Assembly: GCA_038740345.1 (NCBI GenBank)
Contig: JAVYMA010000001.1
Location: forward strand, 23,982 to 87,981
Reading direction: 5' to 3'
Length of the DNA stretch: 64,000 nucleotides
DNA from: Methanomassiliicoccales archaeon
GTDB lineage: Archaea > Thermoplasmatota > Thermoplasmata > Methanomassiliicoccales > UBA472
Below, one piece after another: positions 1-8,404 of this stretch; position 1 is the first letter of the stretch; every line of letters starts with the position of its first letter. A program made the translations under genes and the position numbers. The notes below the pieces were generated by a model. It saw only the letters and a list, made by a program, of their open reading frames with translations, made no database searches and was not told the DNA's origin.

Positions 1-47
1 CGCACCCACTCCTCGGGGTATTCGTAGCCTGTCACCGGGTCCCTCAT
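1..47 (-). CDS. cbiD: CbiD, cobalt-precorrin-5B C1-methyltransferase (N-terminal fragment)
   Basis: Only the first 15 codons lie in the window; the gene runs off the left edge. The ATG shares an ATGA overlap with the cbiC stop codon. The translation begins MRDPVTGYEYPEEWV, which matches the usual start of CbiD (a D-P-V-T-G motif followed by a P-E-E-W segment). CbiD methylates C1 during anaerobic cobalamin ring contraction. Its place after cbiC in a tightly coupled operon supports the call, but the fragment is too short for more. Confidence 0.7.
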   Translation of the reverse strand, partial: MRDPVTGYEYPEEWV

Positions 48-709
48 TCTCTTTGGCCCTCAGCGAAGATGGTGATTATCTCGTTCATGGCCGCCACGGC
101 CACCGGCGTGCCTCCCCTGGTGCCCTCGGTAGAGATGGAGGGGATGTCAAGGCGCCTCAGCTCCTCCTTGGATTCCGCGGCATTCACAAACCCCACGGGA
201 CAGCCTATCACCAGAGCCGGCCTGACCCCTTCCTTGATGAGCTCGCAAAGCACCAAGAGGGCAGAGGGAGCGTTGCCGATGACCACTATTGAAGCGTCGA
301 GGCGAGGTCTGAGACTATGAAGGCCCGCGCTGCTCCGGGTTATGCCCCTCTCCTGTGCCAGATCCTCCCCGTATTCCAGCAGGCAATCCACCTGGCTCCG
401 ATGCCCCTTCTTCTGTATGCCCACCTGGACCATGCGAATGTCCGCGAAGATGGGCGCGCCCACCTTGAGCGCCCTGACGCCCGCGCCCACAGGGTCGTGC
501 TGGAAGCGCAGCAGGTCGGCCATGGCGAAGTCGCCCACCGCCACGGAGCATCTTTGACGTATGCGGTCCTCAGGGCTTTGATCCCCTACCCTCTCACGGG
601 CGAGCATTCGGCTTCGCCATGAGATGGAACGACCCTCTGGCGTGTCCGCGCCCAGGTCAATATACATACTTTCTGTGATATCCTCTCGGCGTGATGATCC
701 CTTTGACAT
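44..709 (-). CDS. cbiC: CbiC, cobalt-precorrin-8 methylmutase
   Basis: Moves the methyl group from C11 to C12 of cobalt-precorrin-8 to give cobyrinate in the anaerobic B12 pathway; cytosolic. Recognised by the archaeal pattern CSVAVGDFAMADLLRF, the GAP-FADIRMVQVGI segment, the ITRSSAG motif, and the C-terminal IGNAPSALL and GCPVGFVNAAESK motifs. I chose ATG 709 because GGAAGGAGGGG lies a few bases upstream; this makes the gene overlap cbiH by about 50 bases. ATG 667 (MYIDLGADTPEG) is an equally family-like start. The histidine that bacterial CobH/CbiC proteins use as catalytic residue is not seen where VHxxGD would be expected: the segment reads SVAVGD. Next to last visible gene of the cbi operon. 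Confidence 0.9.
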   Translation of the reverse strand: MSKGSSRREDITESMYIDLGADTPEGRSISWRSRMLARERVGDQSPEDRIRQRCSVAVGDFAMADLLRFQHDPVGAGVRALKVGAPIFADIRMVQVGIQKKGHRSQVDCLLEYGEDLAQERGITRSSAGLHSLRPRLDASIVVIGNAPSALLVLCELIKEGVRPALVIGCPVGFVNAAESKEELRRLDIPSISTEGTRGGTPVAVAAMNEIITIFAEGQRE

Positions 710-1448
710 GATTCCCCTCCTTCCAGATCCTGCTATTCTCCCCCCCGATGATGACCGTGCAATGCATATCCACCATCCCATCGTCCTCGCAGAGCTGACC
801 TAGAGTGGTAATGAACACGCATTCCTGCGGACGATAGGCGTTGCGCACCACCCCCACCGGCGTCTGCGGGGAGAGGTGCTTGAGAGCGATAGCGAGCGCC
901 TTGGCTAGGTTTCCGCTCCTCCCCCGGCTGCGCGGATTGTACATGGCCACGGGCACCTTCATCTCAAAGGCCAAGTCCAGCCTCCGCTCCACCTCCTCCC
1001 AGGGAGTGAGGAGGTCTGACAGCGATATCACCACGAAATCGCCTGAAAGAGGCGCGCCCAGGCGTGCCGCGGCCGCGCTAGCGGCGGTTATCCCTGGCAC
1101 CACCTCCACTTCAATTCCCGGCTCCTCTCTCTCCGCCAGCTCCAGCACTATGCTGGCCATCCCGTAGACCCCCGCGTCCCCACCGCTCACCAGAGTCACT
1201 GTCCTCTCCTTGGCCAGACGCAATGCCTCTCTGGCCCTCTCCACCTCTCTCCCCATGCCAGAAGAGATTACTTCCTTTCCCTCCAGCTCGTCCCTCACCA
1301 GGTCTAGATAAAGCTTGTGCCCCAGGACCACGTCCGCTATCCTAATAGCTTGACGTGCTTGGGGAGTCAGGAGCCCTACGTCCCCCGGGCCTGTCCCCAC
1401 CACATAGAGCTTGCCTTTGCTTTCACTCCGCGATGGCGACTGTGACAT
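657..1448 (-). CDS. cbiH: CbiH, cobalt-precorrin-3B C17-methyltransferase
   Basis: SAM-dependent methyltransferase of the tetrapyrrole methylase fold that methylates C17 with ring contraction in anaerobic cobalamin synthesis. The N-terminal GTGPGDVGLLTPQA loop, the SGGDAGVYGMAS segment and the PGITAASAAAARLGAPL motif are characteristic, as is the C-terminal NSRIW...GYHRKY ending typical of CbiH. Full length at 263 residues. It overlaps the end of cbiG by 26 bases, consistent with translational coupling. The N terminus carries about 12 extra polar residues before the fold, so a start slightly further in is possible. Confidence 0.93.
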   Translation of the reverse strand: MSQSPSRSESKGKLYVVGTGPGDVGLLTPQARQAIRIADVVLGHKLYLDLVRDELEGKEVISSGMGREVERAREALRLAKERTVTLVSGGDAGVYGMASIVLELAEREEPGIEVEVVPGITAASAAAARLGAPLSGDFVVISLSDLLTPWEEVERRLDLAFEMKVPVAMYNPRSRGRSGNLAKALAIALKHLSPQTPVGVVRNAYRPQECVFITTLGQLCEDDGMVDMHCTVIIGGENSRIWKEGNHVKGIITPRGYHRKYVY

Positions 1449-2289
1449 TGCCCCTCGCCCTCCTCTCCAGGACCAATCTCTTGTGCCTCGAAATCGCCAG
1501 CGCCGCCGGTTCGGCCACGCCCTTCAGCCCGATCATCTCCGCCTTGGACGAGGAGCATCCCTGCTGCGAATTCAGCGTCTCGTCGTCGAGGAACAACAGG
1601 TTGCCGCCCAGGAGGCGCACTCCTTGTACTAGCCCTTTCTCGTCCTGCTTGCGTTCGGTGGTGGCATAGGCGAAGACATCTTCCTGACTAATCTTCGCCT
1701 CTTGAAAGGCTGAGGACACTGCCTCCCTAACCTCTTCTGCAGTCACGCCCCTGTTGCAGCCGATGCCCACGCAATACCTTCCCTTCCTCACCAAGAAGGA
1801 GACGCCTTCTCCCGCCAGAATCATTGCAGGACCGTGGATGGCGTACACGGGCACATCGCCCTTGAGAAAAGCTGAATTTACCGAAAGGGTGGAGGATCTG
1901 TTGACCACGTCCGCTCCGAAACGATAAGCCAGCTCCTCCACGGATTCGCGGCCTAGGGCGTCTGTCGCCGTGGATATTACAGGTATCATGCCTAACGAGG
2001 AAAGCTGCCTCGCTATCCTGTTAGCCCCGTGATGCCCTCCCAGTAAAGGTATGGCGAATCTCATGTCCGGCGTCACCACCACCACGGCCGCGTCCCTCCA
2101 CTTATCCTTCAAAAGAGGGCAGAGCTTGCGCAAGACTATTCCCACGGCCATGATGGCCACCACCGCCTCGTACTCCTGGAATGCCTCCTCCAGAGCGCTG
2201 CCCTCAAGAGGGCGCGTATCGGCTCCCAGAGCACGAGCGACCCTCACGGCTGCCTCTTCGTGACTCGCATGCACTACCACTGTCCTCAT
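1423..2289 (-). CDS. cbiG: CbiG, cobalt-precorrin-5A hydrolase
   Basis: Opens the delta-lactone of cobalt-precorrin-5A and releases acetaldehyde. Two CbiG domains are visible: the N-terminal half with AIMAVGIVLRKLCPLLKDKW and the GGHHGANRIARQL motif (about residues 45-95), and the C-terminal half beginning GIGCNRGVTAEEV and ending VAEPAALAIS. The 288-residue length suits a compact archaeal CbiG. The ATG overlaps the cbiF stop codon as ATGA. Confidence 0.94.
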   Translation of the reverse strand: MRTVVVHASHEEAAVRVARALGADTRPLEGSALEEAFQEYEAVVAIMAVGIVLRKLCPLLKDKWRDAAVVVVTPDMRFAIPLLGGHHGANRIARQLSSLGMIPVISTATDALGRESVEELAYRFGADVVNRSSTLSVNSAFLKGDVPVYAIHGPAMILAGEGVSFLVRKGRYCVGIGCNRGVTAEEVREAVSSAFQEAKISQEDVFAYATTERKQDEKGLVQGVRLLGGNLLFLDDETLNSQQGCSSSKAEMIGLKGVAEPAALAISRHKRLVLERRARGNVTVAIAE

Positions 2290-2999
2290 GAGTACAGCAC
2301 CGACCTCTCGTAACGGAGCTTTGGATCGACCACCTCACCGATGATGATGAGCGCGGAGCGCGAGATCCCTTCCCGTTTCGCCCTCTCAGCGATGTCTGAC
2401 AATGTCCCCACGATCACCTTCTGATCCGGCCAGGACGCGTGATATACCACAGCCGCGGGCGTGTCTGGCGGCCTCCTGATCTTGGAGACCACCTCCTCAA
2501 TTCGGTCCGAGCCCAGGAAGATAACCAAGGATGCCTTGTGGGCCGAAAGCTCCTCCAGCTCGTCGTCTTCCAAAGTCTGTCCGCTGGGCCTGGTGATTAT
2601 GAGCGCTTCCGACACTCCTTTCAAAGTGTATTGCGTACGAAGGGCAGCGGAGGCGGCGAAGAGCGACGAGACGCCTGGTATCACCTCGTAGTCCACCCCC
2701 CTCTTATCCAGCTCGACCATCTGCTCCACGATCGAGCCGTAGATGGAGGGGTCGCCGCTGTGCAGCCTTACCACTTTCTTCCCTTCCTTGGCCTCCTTCG
2801 CCATCAGTTCTACTATCTCCTCCAGGCTCATGCCCCAGCTGTCTACCTTTATTGGGGCTGAGGATCTGGATATTAGCTCAGGATTGACCAGAGAGCCTGT
2901 GTACACCAACACCTCAGCGCTCCTCAGCAATTCATCGCCTTTCAACGTTATCAGGTCCGGATCGCCCGGCCCAGCACCTACGAAGAAAACTCTGGCCAT
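2286..2999 (-). CDS. cbiF: CbiF, cobalt-precorrin-4 C11-methyltransferase
   Basis: SAM-dependent C11 methyltransferase of the anaerobic corrin pathway. The glycine-rich VGAGPGDPDLITLKG loop at the N terminus, the VYTGSLVNPELI segment, RLHSGDPSIYGSI and PGVSSLFAASAAL identify the family and separate it from CbiH and CbiL. I favour ATG 2999, which has AGGAAG at good spacing, over the in-frame GTG at 3005 that overlaps the cbiL stop. Length of about 237 residues is slightly shorter than bacterial CbiF. Confidence 0.94.
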   Translation of the reverse strand: MARVFFVGAGPGDPDLITLKGDELLRSAEVLVYTGSLVNPELISRSSAPIKVDSWGMSLEEIVELMAKEAKEGKKVVRLHSGDPSIYGSIVEQMVELDKRGVDYEVIPGVSSLFAASAALRTQYTLKGVSEALIITRPSGQTLEDDELEELSAHKASLVIFLGSDRIEEVVSKIRRPPDTPAAVVYHASWPDQKVIVGTLSDIAERAKREGISRSALIIIGEVVDPKLRYERSVLYS

Positions 3000-3001
3000 C
3001 C

Positions 3002-3610
3002 TCACTTCCTCGCGAAAAGCACGCTCATGTAGTCGGAACGCTCCGGCAGCTCCTCCCCTCGATATATCTTCTCCCCTGGCATGTACATCCTCTCCGCTAG
3101 GAAGAATTCCTTGTATCCCTGCTGACGCAGCTTGGCCGCTGCCTCCCTCGGCCTCCTGACCTTCAACAGGAGCAGGCAGGTCGGCTCCGTACCATCGGAT
3201 ACCTCAAGACCTTGATCCACGGCCAGATTGAGGCGGGAGGCGAAGGCGGTGATGCAGCTGATGCCCGGCTCCGCACGGCACTGCACCTCAGGATATCTTT
3301 CTTTGAGAGCGGAGTACAGATGATTGTAAGTGGAGAAGAAATTGGGGTCCCCCAATATCCCCAACACCACCAGACCTTCCTTGGCATGGGGGGCAATGAC
3401 GTCCGCGTTGCGCCTCATGGCTTCCTGCAGCTCTTCCTCATCCTCGGTCATAGGGAAATCGAGAATCTCTGGCTGTGCGTAGGGAGAGACTATCTGAGCG
3501 GCGATCTTGCCGGGGACAAAGACCTTGTCCGCCCTCTTAAGCAGATCGATGGCCCTCAAGGTGAGAAGATCGCTCTCCCCTGGGCCCAGTCCCACGGCCA
3601 CCAGCATCAT
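3002..3610 (-). CDS. cbiL: CbiL, cobalt-precorrin-2 C20-methyltransferase
   Basis: Adds the C20 methyl group to cobalt-precorrin-2, the step that commits the macrocycle to corrin. Evidence is the N-terminal VAVGLGPGESDLLTLRA motif, the ILGDPNFFSTYNHLY segment and the EPGISCITAFASRL motif of the tetrapyrrole methylase fold. At 202 residues it is compact but complete. The start ATGATG overlaps the stop of cbiT. Confidence 0.9.
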   Translation of the reverse strand: MMLVAVGLGPGESDLLTLRAIDLLKRADKVFVPGKIAAQIVSPYAQPEILDFPMTEDEEELQEAMRRNADVIAPHAKEGLVVLGILGDPNFFSTYNHLYSALKERYPEVQCRAEPGISCITAFASRLNLAVDQGLEVSDGTEPTCLLLLKVRRPREAAAKLRQQGYKEFFLAERMYMPGEKIYRGEELPERSDYMSVLFARK

Positions 3611-4149
3611 ACACCCCTCCCAATCACAAGATAAACTGGATCGATAGGCTTGAACATGTGACCGCCGGCTATGGGGTAGGAGCGGTTTACCTGTAGGTGG
3701 ACCGCCTCCTCCAAAGCGCCAATAGAGCTGAGCGAGCTCAGCGCGTTATGCAGGGTATCTATCTTCACCGCGGCGATCACAAAGCGCCTTCTCACTTGGG
3801 AAACCAGCGCTCTTATTATCCCTTCCAGGCCCTTCGAGCCTCCCACGAAGGCCGCGTCCAATCTGCCAATGCGAGGAAGGATGTCCAGGGCCTCACCCTG
3901 CCACACCTGGACGTTGCTCAGCCTTTCCTCCTCAGCCTTTCTCCTGGTGAGCTCGACCGCCTCAGGCCTCATGTCCAGCGCATGTACTTTAGCGCATGAC
4001 CTGGCGGCCGCGAGGGTCACCGCACCGGTGCCGCAGCCCAAATCTAGGAAGACGTCGTCCGGCCTAAGGCGCAGCTTGCCCAAGGCCACATGTATCACCT
4101 CTTCCTGAGTAGGGCCTCCCCTGAGCCTGTCCACCTCCTTGAGGTCCAT
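3607..4149 (-). CDS. cbiT: CbiT, cobalt-precorrin-6B C15-methyltransferase (decarboxylating)
   Basis: Class I (Rossmann) SAM methyltransferase that methylates C15 and decarboxylates the C12 acetate side chain. The N-terminal GGPTQEEVIHVALGKLRL segment and the SAM loop DLGCGTGAVTLAAA (about residues 37-50) are typical of CbiT. First gene of the minus-strand cbi operon. No cbiE partner is seen before the window edge, so cbiE must lie elsewhere. Its ATG is only about 4 bases from the first copy of the palindromic operator, and a TATA-like TTTAAG lies about 25-30 bases upstream, suggesting a leaderless or nearly leaderless transcript. Confidence 0.93.
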   Translation of the reverse strand: MDLKEVDRLRGGPTQEEVIHVALGKLRLRPDDVFLDLGCGTGAVTLAAARSCAKVHALDMRPEAVELTRRKAEEERLSNVQVWQGEALDILPRIGRLDAAFVGGSKGLEGIIRALVSQVRRRFVIAAVKIDTLHNALSSLSSIGALEEAVHLQVNRSYPIAGGHMFKPIDPVYLVIGRGV

Positions 4150-4151
4150 TA

Positions 4152-4203
4152 ATTGGATGTATCCTCCAACTAACTTAAATAATTGTTGGATGTATCATCC
4201 AAC
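4152..4203. promoter_or_regulatory. Twin palindromic operators between cbi and hem operons
   Basis: Two copies of the palindrome TTGGATG-TAT-CATCCAA lie 33 bases apart (cores 4153-4169, with one mismatch, and 4186-4202, perfect and flanked by G and C). Between them, on the minus strand, is a TATA-like TTTAAG (4174-4179) that would start cbiT transcription near 4150, over the first copy. A separate TATA-like element, CATATAATATC (4249-4257), would serve the plus-strand met8-hem operon. Repeated use of the same palindrome at other corrinoid promoters makes a repressor site likely. The regulator is unknown. Confidence 0.75.
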
Positions 4204-4290
4204 CGAAATCCGGGGGAAAGTTAGATTGTTCAGACGCGCAGTGAAATCATATAATATCGGATGTTATGATTCGGCTCGGTCGTGATACTC

Positions 4291-4908
4291 ATGCTTCCTT
4301 TGCTATTGGACCTCAGAGGGAAGAGGATCGCAGTCTTGGGGGCAGGCAAGGTGGGGCTTCGGAAGGCCAGATACCTCTCTCAGGAGGCTGAGGTTCGATT
4401 GGTCGACAGGGAAGCTCCTCGTTCTGAGGTATCGGGCGCTCAGTTCGTGCAGGCTGACCTGCATGAGTCCTTTTCCGCATTCGTTAGTACGGCTGACATG
4501 GTGGTGGCGGCAACGGACGACGAGGAGCTGAACTCTCAAATCGAGCGGGAGGCCAAGGTGAGGGGTAAATGGTGCAATCGAGCAGATGGCATGTCCACTT
4601 TCCTGATACCTTCAGTAGTGCGCAGGGATGGTTTCATCATTGCCGTTTCCACCGAAGGCCGCAGCCCGGCCATGTCGCGCTTTATACGAGAATGGCTGGA
4701 GCAATCGATCCCCAAGGAGTTCGAGGACATGGTCAGGCTGCAAGAGAAGCTGCGCTCCTGGGCCAAAGAGAACATCAAAGGACAAGAGAGGAGGGAGGAC
4801 TTCCTTTGGAGTGTTCTCAAGGACGATGAGGTATGGAATGCTTTGAGAACAAACTCCCAGGCTGCGTTCGAATTGGCCGTTTCGAAATGGAGGGAGAGAG
4901 ATGGATAG
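4291..4908 (+). CDS. Met8/CysG-like precorrin-2 dehydrogenase (sirohydrochlorin synthase)
   Basis: NAD-dependent oxidation of precorrin-2 to sirohydrochlorin, the precursor of siroheme, coenzyme F430 and cobalt-sirohydrochlorin; a ferrochelatase activity is known in some relatives. The N terminus has a Rossmann motif VLGAGKVGLRKA, followed by the VVAATDDEELN and STEGRSPAMSRFIREWLE segments typical of the family. ATG 4291 is preferred; an in-frame GTG at 4282 is possible. A TATA-like box about 30 bases upstream implies almost no leader. It overlaps hemA by 8 bases and leads the tetrapyrrole operon. Confidence 0.88.
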   Translation: MLPLLLDLRGKRIAVLGAGKVGLRKARYLSQEAEVRLVDREAPRSEVSGAQFVQADLHESFSAFVSTADMVVAATDDEELNSQIEREAKVRGKWCNRADGMSTFLIPSVVRRDGFIIAVSTEGRSPAMSRFIREWLEQSIPKEFEDMVRLQEKLRSWAKENIKGQERREDFLWSVLKDDEVWNALRTNSQAAFELAVSKWRERDG

Positions 4909-6205
4909 CATTCTTAGCGCTCACATCACGCACAAGCGGGCGGACATGGGCAAGCTGGAGATGGCAAGCAAGCAGAGCGCCCGAGACATGCTAAGTGCGG
5001 TCAGGCAGCTCCCTGGTGTGAGGGAGTGCGCGGTACTCAAGACCTGCAACAGGGTGGAGATCTACACCGCCACCTGCAACTGGGCCGCCACTAGGAAGGC
5101 TCTTGAGCTCTATATCAACTCTTTCGTGCCCTTCGATAGCTCGGAGAACCTGGTGCAATACCTGGACGGGCTGGAGAGCGTGCGTCATCTGCTTAGAGTG
5201 GCCTCAGGCCTCGAGTCCATGATCGTAGGAGAAGATCAAATACAATCGCAGGTGAAGGAGGCCTTCGAGCTGGCCGAGAAGGAGGGGTGCATCGGGCCGC
5301 TGCTCTCCCTCTCCTTCCGTAAAGCCATCCAAGTAGGGAAGAAGGTGCGAGCCGAGACCAGGCTGAACAAGGGGTCTGTGAGCATTGGTTCAGCAGCTGT
5401 GGAGCTGGCGGAGAGCAAGGTGGGAGATCTGCGAGGCAAGAATGTACTGGTCATCGGGGCCGGGGAGATGGCAACCCTCATCGCCAGGCATCTCATGGGC
5501 CGGGGGCCGGAAGCGGTCTTCGTCTCCAACCGCACCTACTCTCGAGCGGTGGAGCTGGCCTTCGCCCTCAACGGCAAGGCGGTGCGCTTCGACTCCCTCA
5601 CCGAATTCCTGGCGGAGAGCGATGTGGTCATCTGCGCCACCTCCGCCACGCACAACATCCTAGAGCCAAGGCATATAGCCCCAGCCATGTCCCTGAGGAA
5701 GGGTAGGCCGATGATTATCATTGATGTCTCCGTGCCGCGCAACGTGGCCCCTGAGGTAGGCGAGCTGGAAGGGGTGCAGCTCTACGACCTTGACGGACTC
5801 AGGGACGTGGCCATGGAGAATCTGCGCAAGCGCAGGGCGGAGGTCAAGGACGCGGAGCGCATCATATCCGAGGAGATGGAGAAGCTGCGCACCCGCCTGG
5901 ACGAGCTTTCAGCAGAAATGGCCATAAAATGCCTTTACACCAAATTCAACGGCATCAAGGAAAGGGAGGTGGAGAAGGCCGCCAGGAGGTTGAGGGCGGG
6001 CGACGACCCCAAGGAAGTCATGGATGACTTGGCAGAGGCGTTGATCAACCGGTTCCTGGCCGATCCTACTGACTACCTTAAAGGGGCCTCGCGCATAGGG
6101 GACCCCCACCTCTCTCTCATGGTGATGAAGCTATTCAAGGCGGAGGAACCCAAGCATGTTCCCAGAGACGAGATTGCGACGTTTGAGGGGCAGAGAGAGC
6201 ATTAG
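4901..6205 (+). CDS. hemA: Glutamyl-tRNA reductase HemA
   Basis: Reduces the glutamate on Glu-tRNA to glutamate-1-semialdehyde, the first step of the C5 route to tetrapyrroles. The catalytic cysteine is visible in TCNRVEIY (Cys49), then the SGLESMIVGEDQIQSQVKEA motif, an NADPH-binding VIGAGEMATLIARHL segment (about residue 187) and a long helical C-terminal dimerisation domain. Full length at 434 residues. Its last 50 bases overlap hemB. Confidence 0.97.
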   Translation: MDSILSAHITHKRADMGKLEMASKQSARDMLSAVRQLPGVRECAVLKTCNRVEIYTATCNWAATRKALELYINSFVPFDSSENLVQYLDGLESVRHLLRVASGLESMIVGEDQIQSQVKEAFELAEKEGCIGPLLSLSFRKAIQVGKKVRAETRLNKGSVSIGSAAVELAESKVGDLRGKNVLVIGAGEMATLIARHLMGRGPEAVFVSNRTYSRAVELAFALNGKAVRFDSLTEFLAESDVVICATSATHNILEPRHIAPAMSLRKGRPMIIIDVSVPRNVAPEVGELEGVQLYDLDGLRDVAMENLRKRRAEVKDAERIISEEMEKLRTRLDELSAEMAIKCLYTKFNGIKEREVEKAARRLRAGDDPKEVMDDLAEALINRFLADPTDYLKGASRIGDPHLSLMVMKLFKAEEPKHVPRDEIATFEGQREH

Positions 6206-7133
6206 GCGGATGGTAAGGGAGACATCCTTGAGGGTAGAGGACCTCATGCTTCCCATATTCGTGGATGAAACGTTGGAAGAGCCGCGTGAGATCCTCTCCA
6301 TGCCTGGAGTCAAAGCCTTTCCCCCTTCCGAAGCTTCCATTCAAGCTAAGCAGGCAGAGCGGCTTGGTATACAATCGGTGCTGCTTTTCGGGGTGCCGCA
6401 GCATAAGGACGAGGAGGGCAGCGGGGCCTGGGAAGAGCAGGGCCCGGTGCAAAGAGCGGTGAAGAGCATAAGGTCCGATTGCCAACTCACCGTCGTCTGC
6501 GACCTTTGCCTTTGCGAGTACACTTCGCATGGCCACTGCGGCCTGGTGAGGGGGGGCAGGGTGGACAACGATGCCACCCTGGAACTCTATGGCAGGATAG
6601 CGGTGAGCCAGGCTAAGGCAGGAGCGCACATGGTGGCGCCGAGCGGCATGATGGATGGTCAGGTCCGAGCCATAAGACATGCACTGGACGAAGCTGGCTT
6701 CGAGGAGGTGGGCATCATGTCCTATTCAGCCAAGTACGCCTCCGCCTTCTATGGACCTTTTCGCGATGCCGTGGCCTCGAAACCCTCCTTCGGCGACAGA
6801 CGCACGCATCAAATGGACCCAGGCAACGCTCGAGAGGCGCTGCGGGAGATGGAGATGGATCTGAATGAGGGGGCAGATATCCTTATGGTCAAGCCAGCCC
6901 TGCCGTATCTCGACGTGATCTGCAGGGCCAGGGAAAGATTCCCTGCTCCCATTGCCGCTTACAATGTCTCGGGAGAGTACTCCATGCTGAAGTTAGCCTC
7001 TTCACAGGGGATTTTAGAGGAGCGAAGGGGCATGATGGAGGTGCTCACCAGCATCAAGCGAGCGGGTGCCGACATCATCATCACATATCACGCCTTAGAA
7101 GCGGCGCGGGCGCTTAAGGAGGGTGACTGGTGA
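6156..7133 (+). CDS. hemB: Porphobilinogen synthase HemB (zinc type)
   Basis: Condenses two 5-aminolevulinate molecules to porphobilinogen. The zinc site D-x-C-x-C...H-G-H-C-G is complete (Cys118, Cys120, Cys128), so this is a zinc-dependent enzyme. The Schiff-base region SYSAKYASAFYGPFRDA and the second active-site lysine in LMVKPALPYLD are present. Length of 325 residues is normal. It overlaps hemA upstream and its stop codon overlaps the hemL GTG start. Confidence 0.97.
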   Translation: MFPETRLRRLRGRESIRRMVRETSLRVEDLMLPIFVDETLEEPREILSMPGVKAFPPSEASIQAKQAERLGIQSVLLFGVPQHKDEEGSGAWEEQGPVQRAVKSIRSDCQLTVVCDLCLCEYTSHGHCGLVRGGRVDNDATLELYGRIAVSQAKAGAHMVAPSGMMDGQVRAIRHALDEAGFEEVGIMSYSAKYASAFYGPFRDAVASKPSFGDRRTHQMDPGNAREALREMEMDLNEGADILMVKPALPYLDVICRARERFPAPIAAYNVSGEYSMLKLASSQGILEERRGMMEVLTSIKRAGADIIITYHALEAARALKEGDW

Positions 7134-8404
7134 ATACCGAGCATTCCCGCCAATGCTTCGAGAAGGCCAAGCTTCTGCTTCCCGGTGGGGTGTCGAGCCC
7201 GGTGCGGGCCTTCGCTCCCTATCCCATCTTCATCTCGAGGGGAAAAGGCTCTCGTTTGTACGACGTGGATGGGAATGAGTACATAGACTACTGCCTGGGC
7301 TTCGGTCCTCTTATACTGGGGCATGCGCCTGAAGAGGTAGTAAAGGCATTGCAGATCCAGGCAGAGCTAGGCACCCTATATGGCGCGCCGATAGAAATGG
7401 AGGCGCGCATGGCCGAGATGATCTCACATTACTATCCCAACGTGGAGATGCTGCGCTTCGTCTCCTCTGGTACCGAGGCCACCATGCATGCCTTGCGCTT
7501 AGCCAGGGGATACACTCAGCGCAAAAAGATCGTCAAGATCGAAGGCGGCTTCCACGGAGCGCATGACGCTGTCCTGGTCCGGGCGGGCTCGGGCGCCACC
7601 ACTCATAGCGCCCCCGACTCACTGGGAGTGTTGGAAGAAGTGGCATCCCAAACCTTGCTCGCTCCCTATAATGACCTGGAAGCGGTGCGGCAGCTTCTGG
7701 TAACGAACCGCGAGGAGGTCGCGGCTGTTATTCTTGAGCCAGTGCTGGGAAACATCGGGCCGGTGCTGCCTGAGAAAGGTTATCTGCAGGGGCTAAGGGA
7801 GCTCTGCACCGAGCATGGTGCGCTGCTGATCTTCGACGAGGTGATAACGGGATTCCGTTTGGCCCTGGGCGGGGCGCAAGAGCTTTTCGGGGTGAGGGCG
7901 GACATAACCACTCTGGGCAAGATATTGGGAGGGGGCATGCCCATAGGGGCCTTCGGTGCCTCCAAAGAGATCATGTCCTTCATCTCCCCCTTGGGCAAGG
8001 TGTATCAAGCAGGGACCTTCAGCGGCAATCCCATGAGCTTGACCGCCGGCTATCATACCATCAAGGCCTTGGCTCGAGAGGGGCATGAACATCTGAATGC
8101 GAGAGGAGAGGAGATGCGCGCAGGCCTGGCCCGCGTCTGCCGGGAACTCGGCCTGGAATTCCAAGTGCAGGGCATCGGCTCCATGTTCCAATTGTTCCTG
8201 ACGCGACATGAAGTGCGGGATTACCGCTCCGCCCTCACTTGCGACGGCGAGAGATTCATGCGCCTCTTCCGCTTCCTACTAGACCATGGCATTTATCTTC
8301 CCCCTTCCCAATGGGAGACCTGCTTCCTGTGCACAGCGCATTCATCCGCTGATGTGAGGAGGACGGTGGAGGCCTACGCTTCCTCATTGCAGGAGGTGCG
8401 CTGA
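7130..8404 (+). CDS. hemL: Glutamate-1-semialdehyde 2,1-aminomutase HemL
   Basis: PLP enzyme converting glutamate-1-semialdehyde to 5-aminolevulinate. The segments SPVRAF, DVDGNEYIDY, SSGTEATMHALRLARG and FDEVITGFR, and the PLP lysine in TLGKILGGGMPIGAFG (Lys264), are all present. Starts at GTG 7130 in a GTGA overlap with the hemB stop. With hemA it completes the C5 pathway in one operon. Confidence 0.97.
   Translation: MNTEHSRQCFEKAKLLLPGGVSSPVRAFAPYPIFISRGKGSRLYDVDGNEYIDYCLGFGPLILGHAPEEVVKALQIQAELGTLYGAPIEMEARMAEMISHYYPNVEMLRFVSSGTEATMHALRLARGYTQRKKIVKIEGGFHGAHDAVLVRAGSGATTHSAPDSLGVLEEVASQTLLAPYNDLEAVRQLLVTNREEVAAVILEPVLGNIGPVLPEKGYLQGLRELCTEHGALLIFDEVITGFRLALGGAQELFGVRADITTLGKILGGGMPIGAFGASKEIMSFISPLGKVYQAGTFSGNPMSLTAGYHTIKALAREGHEHLNARGEEMRAGLARVCRELGLEFQVQGIGSMFQLFLTRHEVRDYRSALTCDGERFMRLFRFLLDHGIYLPPSQWETCFLCTAHSSADVRRTVEAYASSLQEVR

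Noticed and set aside
4150..4290. Cobalamin riboswitch upstream of the cbi or hem operon
   Set aside because: The gap is too short, no B12-box-like sequence or matching stems are seen, and both transcripts appear to have almost no leader.
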